This document shows positions 1 to 8,328 of a stretch of 64,000 nucleotides of DNA, piece after piece. A model generated the notes under the pieces. It did no database searches and was not told where the DNA came from. It saw nothing but the letters and a program-made list of their open reading frames with translations. The stretch covers positions 62,001 through 126,000 of the forward strand of contig JAOACS010000012.1 in the NCBI GenBank assembly GCA_026417655.1, given 5' to 3'. The first letter of the stretch is position 1; every line of letters starts with the position of its first letter. This DNA comes from Syntrophobacterales bacterium (GTDB lineage Bacteria; Desulfobacterota; Syntrophobacteria; Syntrophobacterales; Thermodesulforhabdaceae). Position numbers and translations under genes: made by a program.

Positions 1-1151
1 ACAACGTCCTTCACTTCACCTTTGATGATGGCTGCCTGAATCGCAGCTCCTACCGCCACGACTTCATCAGGATTGACACTCATATTTGGTTCTTTTCCGC
101 CCGTAAGACGCTTCACAAGAGCCTGCACTGCTGGTATTCGAGTCGATCCACCAACAAGTATTACTTCGTCGATATCATTTTCTGTAAGGTTTGCATCAGA
201 AAGAGCCTGTTTTACGGGTCCAAGGCATCGCTCAATAAGATCTGCTACTAGAGACTCGAATTTGGCTCGAGAAATCTTCTTTACAAGGTGCTTTGGTCCC
301 GTAGCATCGGCAGTAATGAAGGGAAGGTTAATCTCCGTTTCCATCACCGTTGAAAGCTCACACTTTGCTTTTTCTGCTGCTTCGTAAAGCCTTTGGAGAG
401 CTTGACGATCGTTTCTCAGATCGATTCCTGTCTCCTTCTTAAACTCGTCGGCTAGCCAATCTACAATCCTTTTATCAAAATCATCGCCTCCAAGGTGAGT
501 ATCGCCTGATGTGGCACGGACTTCACACACTCCATCACCAACGTCGAGTATAGAAACATCGAAGGTTCCCCCACCAAGATCGAAGACAAGCACTGTTTCG
601 TTCTTCTTCTTTTCTAATCCATAAGCAAGAGCCGCCGCTGTGGGCTCATTGATTATTCGAAGAACCTTCAAACCGGCAATCTCGCCTGCAGCCTTTGTCG
701 CCTGACGCTGGGCGTCATTGAAATAGGCTGGAACGGTAATAACTGCCTCGGTTACCTTCTCGCCTAGAAACTTTGAAGCATCTTCTACAAGTTTTCTAAG
801 AACCTGAGCAGAAACCTCCTCGGGAGCTACAAGTTTTCCTCGAATATCAAATCTCACAGCATCATTTGGGCCAGGAACAACTTTGTATGGCACCATACGG
901 GACTCTTCTTCGACTTCATTCCACCGTCTTCCAATGAAACGCTTAGCAGAATATATGGTAGCTGCCGGGTTAAGAATTGCCTGGCGTTTTGCAATTTGAC
1001 CGACCAATCTTTGTCCATCCTCAGTAAAAGCTACAACAGATGGAGTTGTTCGAGATCCTTCTGCATTGGGAATTACCGTTGCTTTGCCGTTTTCCCATAC
1101 TGCAATTACCGAGTTAGTAGTTCCAAGATCAATACCTACCGCTTTTCCCAT
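1..1151 (-). CDS. dnaK: Chaperone DnaK (Hsp70), first copy, 3' end cut by window edge
   Basis: ATP-dependent cytosolic Hsp70 chaperone. The visible part covers about 383 residues of the nucleotide-binding domain, with the N-terminal phosphate-1 motif GIDLGTTNS, the VPAYFND segment, [13 protein letters not shown], the phosphate-2 loop [10 protein letters not shown] and the VGGSTRIP motif. The substrate-binding domain lies beyond the left edge. The ATG at 1151 is preceded by a GGAGGTG ribosome binding site 11 to 17 bases upstream. It is a paralogue of the complete dnaK at 26747-28645, but this copy stands apart from grpE and hrcA. An HspR-like MerR gene lies 0.8 kb away on the other strand, which could make it a separately regulated Hsp70, but no HspR inverted repeat is seen upstream. 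The family assignment is certain. Whether the gene is intact past the edge is unknown. Confidence 0.97.
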   Translation of the reverse strand, partial: MGKAVGIDLGTTNSVIAVWENGKATVIPNAEGSRTTPSVVAFTEDGQRLVGQIAKRQAILNPAATIYSAKRFIGRRWNEVEEESRMVPYKVVPGPNDAVRFDIRGKLVAPEEVSAQVLRKLVEDASKFLGEKVTEAVITVPAYFNDAQRQATKAAGEIAGLKVLRIINEPTAAALAYGLEKKKNETVLVFDLGGGTFDVSILDVGDGVCEVRATSGDTHLGGDDFDKRIVDWLADEFKKETGIDLRNDRQALQRLYEAAEKAKCELSTVMETEINLPFITADATGPKHLVKKISRAKFESLVADLIERCLGPVKQALSDANLTENDIDEVILVGGSTRIPAVQALVKRLTGGKEPNMSVNPDEVVAVGAAIQAAIIKGEVKDV

Positions 1152-1470
1152 GTTATAGACACCTCCTTCATGTTTATTTTTTTTCGTTAAGATTTTGTTT
1201 AGCAGCGGCTTGCTGCCTGTTTTTGTAGCCCCAGGCTGAATTAGAATTTAATCATATATTTGGAAAAAGCTAGAGGAAGTGCGTAAGTTTATTTAGGAAC
1301 ACTAATTAAATAAGAAGCTGTAAAAGCATGGTCTTCGTCGTGATTACGATGAGATAACCGGTGGTTATCATAGGGTTTAGTCTCCATTGATGTTATGTAG
1401 TGACTATGCTAGAAGTAGTATTGAAAAGGGGGGCCGGAGCGTTTGAAAACCAAATGTACCGGAGGATCGA
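1152..1470. other. Divergent intergenic region, 319 bases, with a palindrome
   Basis: This stretch separates dnaK (minus) from the small secreted protein gene (plus) and holds no credible ORF. A GCAGC-ggctt-GCTGC short hairpin (1202-1216) would lie in the dnaK leader. A stronger dyad, GATAACC-GGT-GGTTATC, is at 1353-1369. I see neither a CIRCE element (TTAGCACTC-N9-GAGTGCTAA) nor an HspR HAIR element (CTTGAGT-N7-ACTCAAG). I cannot assign -35/-10 boxes here with confidence. Confidence 0.5.
1353..1369. promoter_or_regulatory. Palindrome, possible operator
   Basis: Perfect 7-base arms GATAACC and GGTTATC separated by GGT. It lies 200 bases upstream of dnaK and 100 bases upstream of the small secreted protein gene. 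Its length and spacing suit a dimeric repressor or activator. No protein can be assigned to it from sequence. Confidence 0.35.
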
Positions 1471-1749
1471 ATGAAAAGGTTGGTAATTTTTGCCCTGATT
1501 TTGATTTTTGTAGGTGTTTTTTCCCTGGGATCTTCAAATGCTAACGATAACCTTGGGGAAAAGCTAAAGAAAGATAGCTATCAGCAGATTGCTAAAGAAT
1601 CGGAGGTAAATAAATCTAGTGAAGGCACCAAGGCCTCTACAAAGATAGAGAGTGGTCCAAAGGAGTCCAAGGAGGGGGAATCGAAGATTAGAAAAGGATC
1701 CGAGGAAGAAAAAAGCAAAGAAGATGACGATGTCTATAAGAACCTTTGA
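1471..1749 (+). CDS. Small secreted charged low-complexity protein
   Basis: Not recognised. The 92-residue product begins with a clear signal peptide: MKR, then a hydrophobic stretch to about residue 20 and a likely signal peptidase I site after SSNA (about residues 21-24). The mature part is almost entirely Lys, Glu, Ser and Asp, with repeated KES/KEG/EEK motifs and no Cys, so it is probably an extended, disordered periplasmic or secreted peptide. The ATG has a good GGAGG site 7 bases upstream. The gene is monocistronic between the divergent dnaK and a MerR gene that has its own promoter. A function in stress or in surface charge would be a guess. Confidence 0.7.
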   Translation: MKRLVIFALILIFVGVFSLGSSNANDNLGEKLKKDSYQQIAKESEVNKSSEGTKASTKIESGPKESKEGESKIRKGSEEEKSKEDDDVYKNL

Positions 1750-1892
1750 TCAGTAGGTGCTAACCAACTCTTGATAAGGATTGACGAGTAATCTGAGAAA
1801 CGACTGAGGCGCTCGGCGGGTCCCCTTACTAACACGCTCTGGCATGCCCCCATATGTGTGTGAACTCTGTTAGGAGCTAAATCCACGTTGAT

Positions 1893-1922
1893 TTGACAAT
1901 GCCCGTAAGCGCAATGTATAAG
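1893..1922 (+). promoter_or_regulatory. Sigma-70-type promoter of the MerR-radical SAM operon
   Basis: TTGACA at 1893-1898, an 18-base spacer, then TATAAG at 1917-1922. Transcription would start near 1929, which argues against the far-upstream TTG at 1928 as the regulator's start codon. A direct repeat TAAGCG overlaps the spacer and the -10 box. MerR proteins bind over-long spacers, so autoregulation here is plausible but inferred. Confidence 0.6.
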
Positions 1923-1978
1923 CGATTTTGAGATGCAACTGCCCTGTGAACTTATACCACTGTGGCGAGGTATTGGTC

Positions 1979-2416
1979 ATGGAGCTCAAAGCAGACAATA
2001 TTGATCCAAATAAGCCCATATATCCGATAGGTATTGTAGCGGAGCTTATAGGAGTTCATCCTAGAACTATCAGAGTTTACGAACAGGAGGGGCTTATAAA
2101 ACCCTTACGGAGAGGTGGAAAGCGCTTTTTCTCAAATTCAGATCTCCAGTGGCTTCGGTGTTTGAGAAAACTTATCGCTGAAGACGGTTTAAACATTGCA
2201 GGCATAAAGAAGATGCTCTCAATGGTTCCCTGTTGGCAGATAAGAAATTGCGACGAAGAGACTAGAAAGAACTGCCCAGCAGTTCTAAATTTTTCCGTCC
2301 CCTGCTGGGAGCTAAAACCTCAGGTCTGTCGTCAAAGGGGACTCGACTGCACAGAGTGCGAGGTTTACAGAAATAAGCTACGCTATGTAATGGAAGCTAA
2401 GTGCTATGATAGATAG
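1979..2416 (+). CDS. HspR-like MerR-family regulator with C-terminal cysteine cluster
   Basis: A DNA-binding regulator of about 145 residues. The N-terminal half is a MerR winged helix with the HspR-type sequence IGVHPRTIRVYEQEGLIKP followed by RRGGKRFFSNSDLQWL and NIAGIKKMLSM. The C-terminal third carries seven cysteines in the pattern C-x6-C, NCP, PCWE, C, and CTEC, suggesting a metal, Fe-S or redox-sensing site. Classical HspR has no such tail. The ATG at 1979 was chosen over an in-frame TTG at 1928 because the promoter -10 box lies at 1917-1922. The gene ends 11 bases inside the radical SAM gene, so translational coupling is likely. What it senses and whether it controls the neighbouring dnaK are unknown. 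Confidence 0.85.
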   Translation: MELKADNIDPNKPIYPIGIVAELIGVHPRTIRVYEQEGLIKPLRRGGKRFFSNSDLQWLRCLRKLIAEDGLNIAGIKKMLSMVPCWQIRNCDEETRKNCPAVLNFSVPCWELKPQVCRQRGLDCTECEVYRNKLRYVMEAKCYDR

Positions 2417-3383
2417 TGATCTCGGGTGGTCCCTTATTTTTGGTCCCGTTCCATCTAGACGTTTGGGAAGATCTCTGGGAATTGATCTTTTCCCTTATAA
2501 GATGTGCTCTTTCGATTGTATCTATTGTGAATGTGGACCAACGAAATGTTTGACTGTAGACCAGTTCTCCGAGCCATCCCCTGAGATTGTATTATCACGG
2601 TTTAAAGAGTTTATCTCAGTTTTTCCCTCTAGTTTCGATGTAATCACCTTTTCTGGGAGAGGAGAGCCAACTCTGTATCGACCCATAGGCGATCTTATCG
2701 AGATGTTAAAAAAGGATTTTCCTTCCTACCCAGTTGCTGTCCTTACAAACGGATCACTTCTCATAAACCCCTCTGTAAGAAAATCTATTTTGAAGGCTGA
2801 TATTGTTTCACCCTCTCTTGACGCTCCAGAGGAGAGCCTTTTTAAAGAAATCAACCGTCCACATCCGTCCATAGAATGGCGTAATGTTTTAGAGGGGCTT
2901 ATAGCCTTCAGAAAGGAATATAAAGGGAACTATCGTCTCGAAGTGCTTTTACTAAAAGGCATAAATGACACCCCATACCATCTACTCCGCTTCTCAGAGC
3001 TCGCTCGACGTATTGAGCCTGATATTATTGATCTTACCACTCTAGCCCGCCCTGGCACCCTTTCTTCGCTCCGTGAGTTATCTGTGGATGAACTAGAAGG
3101 TTGTGTAGACTTCTTCCCCCATATCCCATGCTATGTGGTAGGAGATTATGTGAAAAGAGGATCAGGTCTTTTGGGAAAAGCCCCATCCGAAAGAGTTCTC
3201 GAGGATAGGATTATAAGACTTCTTGCTCGGCGTCCCTGTTCATTGGAGGACCTGGCGGATAGTCTAGGTATCTATATAGATGATGCCTACGCCGCCATTG
3301 AACACATTAAAAACCACTATCCTCTAAGGTCTAGGGAAATAGGCGGAAAGGTCTATTATTTTCTCGTTTCTTCACTATCCTGA
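2406..3383 (+). CDS. Radical SAM protein, COG0731-like, with C-terminal winged helix
   Basis: A 325-residue radical SAM enzyme. The Fe-S/SAM motif is CSFDCIYC (CX3CX2C) near residues 34-41, directly after GPVPSRRLGRSLGIDLFP, which is typical of the bacterial family related to wyosine-synthesis enzymes (COG0731). The TFSGRGEPTLY segment is the usual glycine-rich SAM contact. The last 70 residues look like a winged-helix domain (LLARRPCSLEDLADSLG). The substrate is unknown. The bacterial members are uncharacterised and wyosine itself is not expected in bacteria. Its ATG overlaps the MerR stop region (2406-2416). It converges on the M16 peptidase gene, with which it shares 28 bases tail to tail. 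Confidence 0.85.
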   Translation: MIDSDLGWSLIFGPVPSRRLGRSLGIDLFPYKMCSFDCIYCECGPTKCLTVDQFSEPSPEIVLSRFKEFISVFPSSFDVITFSGRGEPTLYRPIGDLIEMLKKDFPSYPVAVLTNGSLLINPSVRKSILKADIVSPSLDAPEESLFKEINRPHPSIEWRNVLEGLIAFRKEYKGNYRLEVLLLKGINDTPYHLLRFSELARRIEPDIIDLTTLARPGTLSSLRELSVDELEGCVDFFPHIPCYVVGDYVKRGSGLLGKAPSERVLEDRIIRLLARRPCSLEDLADSLGIYIDDAYAAIEHIKNHYPLRSREIGGKVYYFLVSSLS

Positions 3384-6022
3384 GGAATGGTTTCTATAGT
3401 AAGAGTTTTGCTGAAAAGATCCCTTGCCAATTCCATAACCGACTCTGGCGTAACCCGATCAAGGGATTGGCGAAGTTTTTCCCGAAGGTTCCATCCAAGC
3501 CCCAGGGCCTCATTTAAGGCAGCATCCTTAGCCTGGGCATCTATATCCTCAAGAGAAAGAGCTTCCATAGTGGTTATTATGTTCTTTGCAGTCAAGATTT
3601 CCTGACGATCCATAGGGGTCGTAGCTGTCCTCTTCAGTTCTTGGAATATTATACCCCTCACTTTACTCCTGTTTTCGTTAGAAGTCTGGGCTAATATCGC
3701 AAAGTATCCTCCCTTTATGCCATAGAAGGGAAAACCATGCACTACATAGACTAGATTTTGATTTCCTCCTCGGAGGGCTTCATGAAGGCGACCACTTGGA
3801 TATCCAATTCCCGATATGTTGGCATCAATAACATCCAAAACCGCCCGCCTAGGATCATCAATCCCTATTCCTCCAGTTCCAACCATGATGCCTACCGCTG
3901 TCTTAGAGGTTTTTACTTCGATCGATGAAGTCTTGGTAGGGTAAAATAGGGCCTCCTTAGGATATGGAAAAGGTGATGAGATTTGTTTCCATGAGGAAAA
4001 TTTGTCAGAAACAAGTTTAAATATCTCCTCTTCATTGACATCCCCAAATATTGCTAAAACACTTCTGTTGGGGACTACCATCTGGCGGTAGCGTTCAAAT
4101 AGATCCGCTCGGGTTATTCTAGATATCGCTTCCTTTGTGCCTAAAATATTAAAGTGGTAGGGATGGTCTTTGTTGAAGAAGTGTTCATGGAATATGGAAA
4201 AAAGCTCCTGTTGCCAGTTTTCTCTCGTTCTCTCGGTGGCCAGTAAGTTTTCACGACGTTTCTTTTCTAGCTCAATCTGAGGGAAGTTTGATCTCGTCAC
4301 TATGTCGGAGAGGATGTCAATAGCCTGGACGAGGTCCTCAGAAAGAACCTTTATTGATACGAAATAGCTATTACGTCCTGCTCCTGAAAGTATTGAACCT
4401 CCTCTTGATTCAATGAGTCTAAAGATGTCATCCCTACTATAATTTTCTGTGCCAGAGGTAAGAAGCGAAGCGGTAAGATTCGATAGTCCAGGTTTATCGG
4501 AAGAATCTAGAAGTTGTCCTCCTAATCCATGTAGTTCAAGGGATACTATAGGAAGTTTATGGTCCGGCTTAATTAGGACCTTAAGACCATTTGGTAAACT
4601 TTTTAAAACAGGGTGATGGGAAGACTTGACAAGCTCCTTAGCCATTGGGAACTCTTCTTTTCCAAGTGATGTGATTCTGGGGCCTATCCTACTAATTGTT
4701 GCTAAGTCCCAACGAATATATTTTTTTGCCACCCGTTGGATCTCCTCGGTAGTAACGGCCCTAATTTTTTCTAGGTAAATTTCATCGAAATAGGGATCCC
4801 CCGTTTCATCAAAACTAGTCAGAAGTGACATAGCCTGCCCTGAGGAGGTTGCTCTCTCAAAGATGTTACGGCTTGTAATCTTTCTTTTTGCTGCCTCCAA
4901 CTCTTCTTCCCGAACTCCTTCTTCTCCTATCGATGAAAAAACGTTTTTTAGCGTTTCAAGAATTTCAGACCATTTCCCTGGAATGGGCATTAGGGATATA
5001 ATCAACTGGCCCCTTACAAAGGATGGGCTCCAATGATGTACCGAAATACTGGAAACCAACTGTTTTTCCTCCTTTAGAACCTTTACCAGAGTGCTTGAAG
5101 TACCCTCCCCTAAGATGGTGGCCAAGACGTCGAGGGGATAGGAGTCAGAATCCGATAGTGTTACAGTAGGGAATCCTATAATAGCTCGCTCTTGCTGAGC
5201 GAAGGAGATCTCCTTTTCTACCAGTCTATGGGTTACGGGAAGTGGCTCTTCGGGAAAGGTTATCTCCTCTACGGGTCTATACTCCCACGTAGCCGTTCTT
5301 TCACCTACAAAGGAGATTACATCGTTCGATGAGACGGGACCTACGACGCATACTACCATATTATTGGGGGTATACCTTCTTTCGTAATAGCGCACCAGAT
5401 CTTCACGGGTCTGTCGAGCGAGAACGTCTGATCGACCTATAACGGGATAGCGGACAGGATGTTTCTGATAGGCGGTTTCAAAGAAAAGATAATGAAGTTG
5501 CCTCTCAACGTTATTTTCCCCCATTCGCATCTCTTCCATTATAACACCCTTTTCTCGTTCCACCTCGTTGGGATCGAGAGAGTTTTCATGAACAAAACTT
5601 AGTATTAGATCTAGGGCTTCTTGATAGTGCTCGGCCGTGGTTTTTATGTAATATACCGTGCGGTTGTAGGAGGTAAAGGCGTTGAAGGCTCCTCCCATTT
5701 TTTCTATCTTTTTTTTTGCCTCGTTTTCTTTAAATAGCTTGGTTGAACCTCCAGCCACCACATGTTCGAGGTAGTGTGAAAGTCCTGAAAGGGGAGGTTC
5801 GTATATAGAACCTGCCTTTACGAGAACATTTACTGAAACAACAGGGGTGGAGTTGTCCGATCTAACAAGAATGGTTAAGCCATTTCTAAGTTTCACGAAT
5901 CTATCTGAAGGATATTTAGGGGGCAAAACCCGGTCAATCACCGAAGTGGAGTAACCAGATACGGCTGTAATCAGGATAAGGAATGTCAAAATGGTGAAAA
6001 TTAATCCTTTAGAGATCTTCAT
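3356..6022 (-). CDS. Secreted M16-family zinc protease, tandem-domain
   Basis: Inverzincin peptidase of about 888 residues with an N-terminal signal/anchor helix (about residues 5-23). The first M16 domain has the active-site motif HYLEH (HXXEH, about residues 83-87) and the downstream EKGVIMEEM helix with the third zinc ligand. The second M16 domain (from about residue 460) lacks HXXEH and is presumably the inactive half of the clam shell, as in pitrilysin-like family members. The ATG at 6022 was preferred over an in-frame TTG at 6031 because AAGGA sits 9 bases upstream. The likely site of action is the periplasm, degrading peptides or misfolded envelope proteins. It lies downstream of a small coiled-coil gene, probably in one operon. 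Confidence 0.92.
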   Translation of the reverse strand: MKISKGLIFTILTFLILITAVSGYSTSVIDRVLPPKYPSDRFVKLRNGLTILVRSDNSTPVVSVNVLVKAGSIYEPPLSGLSHYLEHVVAGGSTKLFKENEAKKKIEKMGGAFNAFTSYNRTVYYIKTTAEHYQEALDLILSFVHENSLDPNEVEREKGVIMEEMRMGENNVERQLHYLFFETAYQKHPVRYPVIGRSDVLARQTREDLVRYYERRYTPNNMVVCVVGPVSSNDVISFVGERTATWEYRPVEEITFPEEPLPVTHRLVEKEISFAQQERAIIGFPTVTLSDSDSYPLDVLATILGEGTSSTLVKVLKEEKQLVSSISVHHWSPSFVRGQLIISLMPIPGKWSEILETLKNVFSSIGEEGVREEELEAAKRKITSRNIFERATSSGQAMSLLTSFDETGDPYFDEIYLEKIRAVTTEEIQRVAKKYIRWDLATISRIGPRITSLGKEEFPMAKELVKSSHHPVLKSLPNGLKVLIKPDHKLPIVSLELHGLGGQLLDSSDKPGLSNLTASLLTSGTENYSRDDIFRLIESRGGSILSGAGRNSYFVSIKVLSEDLVQAIDILSDIVTRSNFPQIELEKKRRENLLATERTRENWQQELFSIFHEHFFNKDHPYHFNILGTKEAISRITRADLFERYRQMVVPNRSVLAIFGDVNEEEIFKLVSDKFSSWKQISSPFPYPKEALFYPTKTSSIEVKTSKTAVGIMVGTGGIGIDDPRRAVLDVIDANISGIGYPSGRLHEALRGGNQNLVYVVHGFPFYGIKGGYFAILAQTSNENRSKVRGIIFQELKRTATTPMDRQEILTAKNIITTMEALSLEDIDAQAKDAALNEALGLGWNLREKLRQSLDRVTPESVMELARDLFSKTLTIETIPQDSEETRK

Positions 6023-6071
6023 GTTTACCAATCCTTGTGGATTGAAAGCCTAATTGAAAAAGTATCGACCT

Positions 6072-6284
6072 TTAAGAGATGCTTTTTAATTCTTCTTGAA
6101 GCCACTTGATTTTTTCTTCGTCTCTAAGCTCTTCTGGCTTATCGAGCTCTACTTTTAGAAGATCCTCTAATTCTATACGCCGTCTTTCCTTAAAGGTTGC
6201 CACGTCCTTTCGGAACTGACGAAGAGCTAGTTGGTGGGATCTTTCGTATTCTTCCTGTAGCTTTTTTTCGAGATCATCGACCAT
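6072..6284 (-). CDS. Small charged coiled-coil protein
   Basis: Not recognised. The 70-residue product is almost wholly Glu, Lys, Arg, Asp, Gln and Leu with heptad-like spacing (DLEKKLQEEYERSHQLA...), so a long amphipathic helix or coiled coil is expected. There is no signal peptide, so it is probably cytosolic. A strong AGGAGGGAGG site precedes the ATG. The gene ends 49 bases before the M16 peptidase start, implying co-transcription. Nothing in the sequence tells its role. Confidence 0.7.
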   Translation of the reverse strand: MVDDLEKKLQEEYERSHQLALRQFRKDVATFKERRRIELEDLLKVELDKPEELRDEEKIKWLQEELKSIS

Positions 6285-6331
6285 AGACTGTTCCTCCCTC
6301 CTAACATCAAACCGGTTTTCGATACACTTTT

Positions 6332-6402
6332 AGCCTAGCCATTACAGTCTGTATGTCAATAGTGAACCATTCGTTGACAGATATGGCGCATTTCGATAGA
6401 CA
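6332..6402. promoter_or_regulatory. Divergent promoter pair (coiled-coil/M16 operon and queD operon)
   Basis: On the minus strand, TTGACA (6354-6359) and TAGGCT (6332-6337) are 16 bases apart and face the coiled-coil gene. On the plus strand, TTGACA at 6374-6379 is followed at 17 bases by TAGACA (6397-6402) facing queD. The two -35 boxes are 14 bases apart. The -35 boxes are perfect; the -10 boxes are weak. Confidence 0.45.
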
Positions 6403-6466
6403 GAAAGCAGTTTTTTTAAATAAGGATACAGGAAGAAAGGAATGAATACGGAAGGAGTCTAAGGGT

Positions 6467-6877
6467 ATGGATGAACGTGAGTTGTTTGAAGTAAAGATTA
6501 TCTGCGATTTTTCTGCAGCTCACCTATTGAGAAATTTTCGTGGAAAGTGTGAACACCTACATGGCCATAATTGGAAGGTTGAGGTAATAGTTCGGGGCAA
6601 CAGACTAAGCGAAAGTGATATTCTTGTTGATTTTGGTGAACTAAAGCAGGCGGCGAGAGAAGTGATTGGAGAATTGGATCACTCCTTCTTAAACGATCTA
6701 CCAGCCTTTAAAGAGGTGAATCCTTCTTCTGAGAACATAGCGCGTTATATCTACTGGAAACTGTCAGAACGTTTTAAAAATTATGATTTTTGGATTCATA
6801 GCGTATCTGCATGGGAATCTTCCAATTCCTGTGCAACATACTATGGAAAGATGAGAGAGTTGACCGCAACCGGTTGA
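6467..6877 (+). CDS. queD: 6-carboxytetrahydropterin synthase
   Basis: Converts 7,8-dihydroneopterin triphosphate to 6-carboxy-5,6,7,8-tetrahydropterin, the first dedicated step toward preQ0 and queuosine. At 136 residues it has the expected size. The zinc histidines are His19 (FSAAH), His31 and His33 (HLHGH), the catalytic Cys28 is in GKCEH, and the LDHSFLND motif supplies the Asp-His pair. A Glu near the C-terminus (SAWESSN) fits the pterin anchor. An AAGGAG site lies upstream of the ATG. The rest of the pathway, queE and queC, is at 53345-54687, so the pathway is split between two loci. PTPS-family paralogues exist, but the Cys/zinc pattern and the presence of queC and queE support QueD. 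Confidence 0.93.
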   Translation: MDERELFEVKIICDFSAAHLLRNFRGKCEHLHGHNWKVEVIVRGNRLSESDILVDFGELKQAAREVIGELDHSFLNDLPAFKEVNPSSENIARYIYWKLSERFKNYDFWIHSVSAWESSNSCATYYGKMRELTATG

Positions 6878-6900
6878 ACTTTTCAGAGAAGGAGCAAGGA

Positions 6901-8193
6901 ATGGAACAGGGCAAGCAAAATCTTAAGCGATTTTTAAAGCCGGTTGGTATCGCCATAGCAGTGGTTTTTGTCCTAGTTGCAGTCGTTTTTACCATTCAAA
7001 GTCGGATCAAGGCATTAAAGGCCAAATCTGGTGAGACTGTGGCTGTGCAGACTCATCAGCCCAAAGCTCCCGAGATGCCTCCCAAACCTGAAACGGCTGA
7101 AAAACCTCCCACCAAGGAATTGCCAAAAATGGATGAAATAAGAAAGACTCCATCCTATCCGGCCCCTGCCTACACTCTGCCAGGATCGAGACCCCAGGGA
7201 ACCCAAAGGGGGCAGATCCAGCAAAAGATAGAACCCTCAGTACCAGGCTCTGTTGAAAAGCCGACCCTTGGGGAGACCATAAAAGAGGCCGAGGAGAAGA
7301 AGGATATTGGGCATGGAAAGCCAGTCATACCACCGGGTGCGCCTCCCACAAAGGAAATTTCTCCTAAACTCCCAGTAACCGTTCCAGGGACGGCTCACCA
7401 TGAGGATAAACACGAAGAACATGTCGTTCTTCCGGAGATAGACCCTATACCAGGTGTCACCTTTGTAGAAACAATGATTCGCTTAATGGAGTATGAACTA
7501 AAAGGGAGATTTCTGGGCTGGCGGCCAAATGATCTCATTATTGGGAGATTTACGGACAATGTTAATAACTACCAGCTTGGAGTCCTTGAGGCTATGCGTT
7601 TTACAACTCTTCGCTTAAAAGATAGCCTTACTAGGATGGGCGAAGCTGATGCTTACGATCGTGATCTTCAGGATGCTTTAAATCTCTTTATGAACAAACC
7701 TACCCAATTTTGGTTCCCCTCTGCCGAAGCTTCCTATGGCGAAGCGGTAGAACATCTTAAAAGATTTGTGGAAAAATTAAAGCGTGGGGAACGAAAATTC
7801 TACTACCGTGTTGACAACTTGATTTCCCTAATAATCTCTTACAATGATCTTCTTGGTAACGTAAACAGAACCCTCATTATGGAAAAGCGTATGGATGGGC
7901 GACCTGTAAGTTGGTTTGAAGTGGACGACTATTTTTATTACGCAAAGGGGGTTGCCCATGTAATGTTTGAGATTCTAAAAGTTGTTAGGGTTGGATTTAA
8001 GGAACAATTGGCCATCATAAATGCTACGGAGATTATGGATGAGATTCTTCACGAGCTTCATAGGGCGGAGAAGATGGAACCCTGGATTATTCTTGATTCC
8101 GACTTGGACGGGATCTTTGCAAATCATAGGGCGAACTTAAATGGTCCCCTAAGTGAGGTCGCCCATTTGATGACGGTAATGAGTAGATTTTAG
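6901..8193 (+). CDS. DUF2333-family membrane-anchored protein
   Basis: A 430-residue protein with a single N-terminal transmembrane helix (about residues 17-37, VGIAIAVVFVLVAVVF), then a Pro/Lys-rich linker to about residue 180, then a helical domain containing WRPND, GRFTDNVNNYQLGVLEAMRF, NKPTQFWFPSAEASY and FYYRVDNLISLI. These segments match what I know of DUF2333, an uncharacterised envelope family of Gram-negative bacteria. The ATG at 6901 was chosen for its GGAGCAAGGA leader; an upstream in-frame ATG at 6811 would overlap queD and lacks a site. It lies 23 bases after queD and is followed by a terminator. Function unknown; the domain probably faces the periplasm. Confidence 0.85.
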   Translation: MEQGKQNLKRFLKPVGIAIAVVFVLVAVVFTIQSRIKALKAKSGETVAVQTHQPKAPEMPPKPETAEKPPTKELPKMDEIRKTPSYPAPAYTLPGSRPQGTQRGQIQQKIEPSVPGSVEKPTLGETIKEAEEKKDIGHGKPVIPPGAPPTKEISPKLPVTVPGTAHHEDKHEEHVVLPEIDPIPGVTFVETMIRLMEYELKGRFLGWRPNDLIIGRFTDNVNNYQLGVLEAMRFTTLRLKDSLTRMGEADAYDRDLQDALNLFMNKPTQFWFPSAEASYGEAVEHLKRFVEKLKRGERKFYYRVDNLISLIISYNDLLGNVNRTLIMEKRMDGRPVSWFEVDDYFYYAKGVAHVMFEILKVVRVGFKEQLAIINATEIMDEILHELHRAEKMEPWIILDSDLDGIFANHRANLNGPLSEVAHLMTVMSRF

Positions 8194-8251
8194 TTTGGAA
8201 GTAGGATTGGTTTAATACTTTTTAATCAGGTTGATGCTTGGAAGGGATAGA

Positions 8252-8290
8252 TCCGGCGGCTAAAAGGAAAGGTCGTCGGATTTATTTTTA
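8252..8290 (+). terminator. Rho-independent terminator after the DUF2333 gene
   Basis: Nine-base arms TCCGGCGGC (8252-8260) and GTCGTCGGA (8272-8280) pair fully if two G-U pairs are allowed, and are followed by TTTATTTTTA. This separates the queD operon from the acyl-CoA dehydrogenase operon. Confidence 0.75.
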
Positions 8291-8328
8291 TGAAGCCCAG
8301 AACTGTTTATTAGTGTAGGGAGGAGAAT

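Noticed and set aside
73-387. Plus-strand frame of 104 residues over the first dnaK
   Set aside because: It is the complement of a strongly conserved dnaK coding region, has no ribosome site, and a matching shadow frame occurs at 27573-27884 over the second dnaK, as expected of an antisense echo.
3056-3075. Sigma-54 promoter-like CTGGCACC
   Set aside because: It lies inside the radical SAM gene, its -12 part is imperfect, and no target gene follows. I found no convincing sigma-54 promoter in any intergenic gap.
6811-6900. Extended start for the DUF2333 gene within queD
   Set aside because: The extra 30 residues are the out-of-frame image of the queD C-terminus and lack a ribosome site. ATG 6901 has one and puts the membrane helix at the expected place.
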